A stretch of DNA of 64,000 nucleotides. It comes from Mycteria americana. Its lineage: Eukaryota; Chordata; Aves; Ciconiiformes; Ciconiidae. Every line of letters starts with the position of its first letter. Positions within the stretch are counted from its first letter, which is position 1. Both the position numbers and the translations under genes were made by a program. Location: positions 80,645,062-80,709,061 of the forward strand of contig NC_134367.1 in NCBI RefSeq assembly GCF_035582795.1. Direction: 5' to 3'. This document shows positions 62,401 through 64,000 of this stretch, one piece after another. The notes under the pieces were generated by a model that saw nothing but the letters and a program-made list of their open reading frames with translations, was not told the origin of the DNA and made no database searches.

Positions 62401-64000
62401 TTTCCAGATATTGTGGGACATAGTTGCAAGAGATGCAAAGAAAAACAAAGAGGTGACAGGTGAAAAAATGAAATATGATGAAGAAAAGGCAGAGTATTCA
62501 TATCTTGAACTGGGAGATCCAGGGAAGTCCCACATTATTACAAGCACTCTGCCTTTCTTTGAACCTCCCCATCCGCTACACCACCAAGAGTGAAAGCTAC
62601 TTTTGCACTCCTTGAGCACAAATGACAGCAACTGCGCCCCTTTGCTAGCCCTGAGACAGGTTGATGGTGGTGGCTGAAGGCTCTTCAGATGGAGACATAC
62701 TCTTGAGTGGTTAATGGCTATTCTGTTCCACAAGTGTGCCAAGAGACATTGGTACTTCAGGGAGCCAATTCATGTGACTCATTTTCGTTATCTGTTACAG
62801 GAGAAGAATGATGCCCTGGCAGTGATTACATCTCTTCACTGACTATAATGGAGTCCTTGGGGAACTAACTTACATATAGAGCTGTGGCTGTGCTACAGCT
62901 CTTCATAAGGACATCAGCTGAAATGAATCCCAGTGCCTGCTTCTTAAAGCTGGAATAAATAGCAACTTTATTGTACAAAGAAAGCCTTGAGTTTAATGAG
63001 TCCAACTCCGTATGGAGGGAAAATGTGCACTTGTGTGGCAGCTCTGGCCTATCAGAGGTCTCATAGCTCAAAGGAACTACAGTCATTTACTCATAGATTG
63101 CCAGATACAGCAGTATTAACTAATGGATATATCCCATAGATCAACATAGCCAGTTTTGTTGATAGCAAGATCTTTACTAAGAAGTTGTTTCACTGCTTCT
63201 GTTCCATTTCTTCCTTCCTGCAGTCACCAGCCTAGGTGTTTGCTCTGCAGTATCTGTGTTTTCCCAGACTGCTCATGAAAACTCACCATCTCTGTATCCA
63301 TTGCTAGTGTCAGCTATTCTCTTCCTTCCCTTAGTTCTTGAGTTCAGTTTCACAGATACAGTTATTCTCTACACCCTCTTAACTCTGAGACCAACCCAGG
63401 CCACTACAGAGGGGTTCCCTTTTCCCACTTCCAACTTAGATGATACCAAATTAGAAAAAGGCAAGGCAGCCATTCATTTAATTATTGGAAGAAAGAGGAG
63501 ACCCAAGTTTCTCTGGATGTCCAGCGTGTGTTTTCTTCTGTGCTTTCTCTGCTGATGGAAAACCTTGTTTTGTTCCCAAAGAGGTTGGGGTAAAATGCGA
63601 TAAACTTTGAAAATTCCTTAACGTCTGCTTCAGTCCAAAAAAAATAGATAGTGGACAAGCAACTATAGAAAGGACTTTACACAATATAAAGCCAGTGTCA
63701 ACCTTGCCAAAATCCTGTCATTCACCAGACATTCGTGAGAACTGTACTGGCACTCTGTGATTTCCAGTAGAGCAAACAAACACTCTGTGTGCTCTGCACT
63801 TCTGATCTGCAGTCTGGTCAATATCTTGGAGCTTCTGTTTGCACAGTTATGAAAGCAGGGATATCAAATCAGAACATTAAAACTACTTGAAAATGTTTTG
63901 GGAAGTATATCTGAACTCCCCATAACTTTGTTAAAGACATTTCCAGCATCAGGCTGGTCCAAAGACCAAGAAAAAATATGTTCGATGCCAGTAACTTGCA
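59443..64000. other. Gene-free flank beyond the CR1 element
   Basis: This is AT-rich, with short frames only and an A13 run at 60723-60735. No exon, RNA gene or named repeat was recognised. Confidence 0.55.

Overview
The window is vertebrate nuclear DNA, most likely from a bird. It holds one multi-exon gene with GT-AG introns and a CpG-island promoter, long AT-rich flanks without genes, no operon-like gene packing, and one long CR1 LINE whose 3' end is the tandem octamer ATTCTATG typical of avian CR1. The species cannot be read from the sequence.

The gene is DACT2 (Dapper homolog 2, a Dishevelled-binding scaffold) on the minus strand. Its four coding exons are 34915-34676, 28723-28591, 27135-26848 and 23603-21805. 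Together they are 2460 bases and encode 819 residues plus a stop, with intron phases 0, 1 and 1. The amino terminus carries a heptad-leucine coiled coil encoded across the exon 1/2 junction. The large last exon carries the conserved central and C-terminal blocks and ends in a PDZ ligand, MTMV. Exon 1 lies in a CpG island (about 34280-35470) with G-quadruplex-type repeats, and a pentamer repeat abuts the first splice donor.

Layout: 1 to about 20995 is the gene-free 3' flank, with an old CR1 tail near 11.7 kb and a GC-rich patch at 13.6 kb. About 21000-21804 is the DACT2 3' UTR. 21805-34915 is the gene. 34.3-35.5 kb is the CpG island. 35.5-55.7 kb is the gene-free 5' flank, which holds a MIR copy, two imperfect-palindrome repeat fossils and an antisense fossil LINE reverse-transcriptase piece. 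55.69-59.44 kb is a near full-length but dead CR1 (ORF1 esterase, then endonuclease and reverse transcriptase). 59.4-64 kb is gene-free.

I found no RNA gene, CRISPR, endogenous virus or second protein-coding gene, and no clear new biological system. The most useful leads are the repeats around the DACT2 promoter and first splice donor, the candidate CTCF sites, the decay pattern of the CR1 (both reverse-transcriptase catalytic aspartates altered while the ORF1 esterase residues are kept), and the palindromic repeat fossils. Repeat family calls rest on remembered consensus patterns and were not searched.
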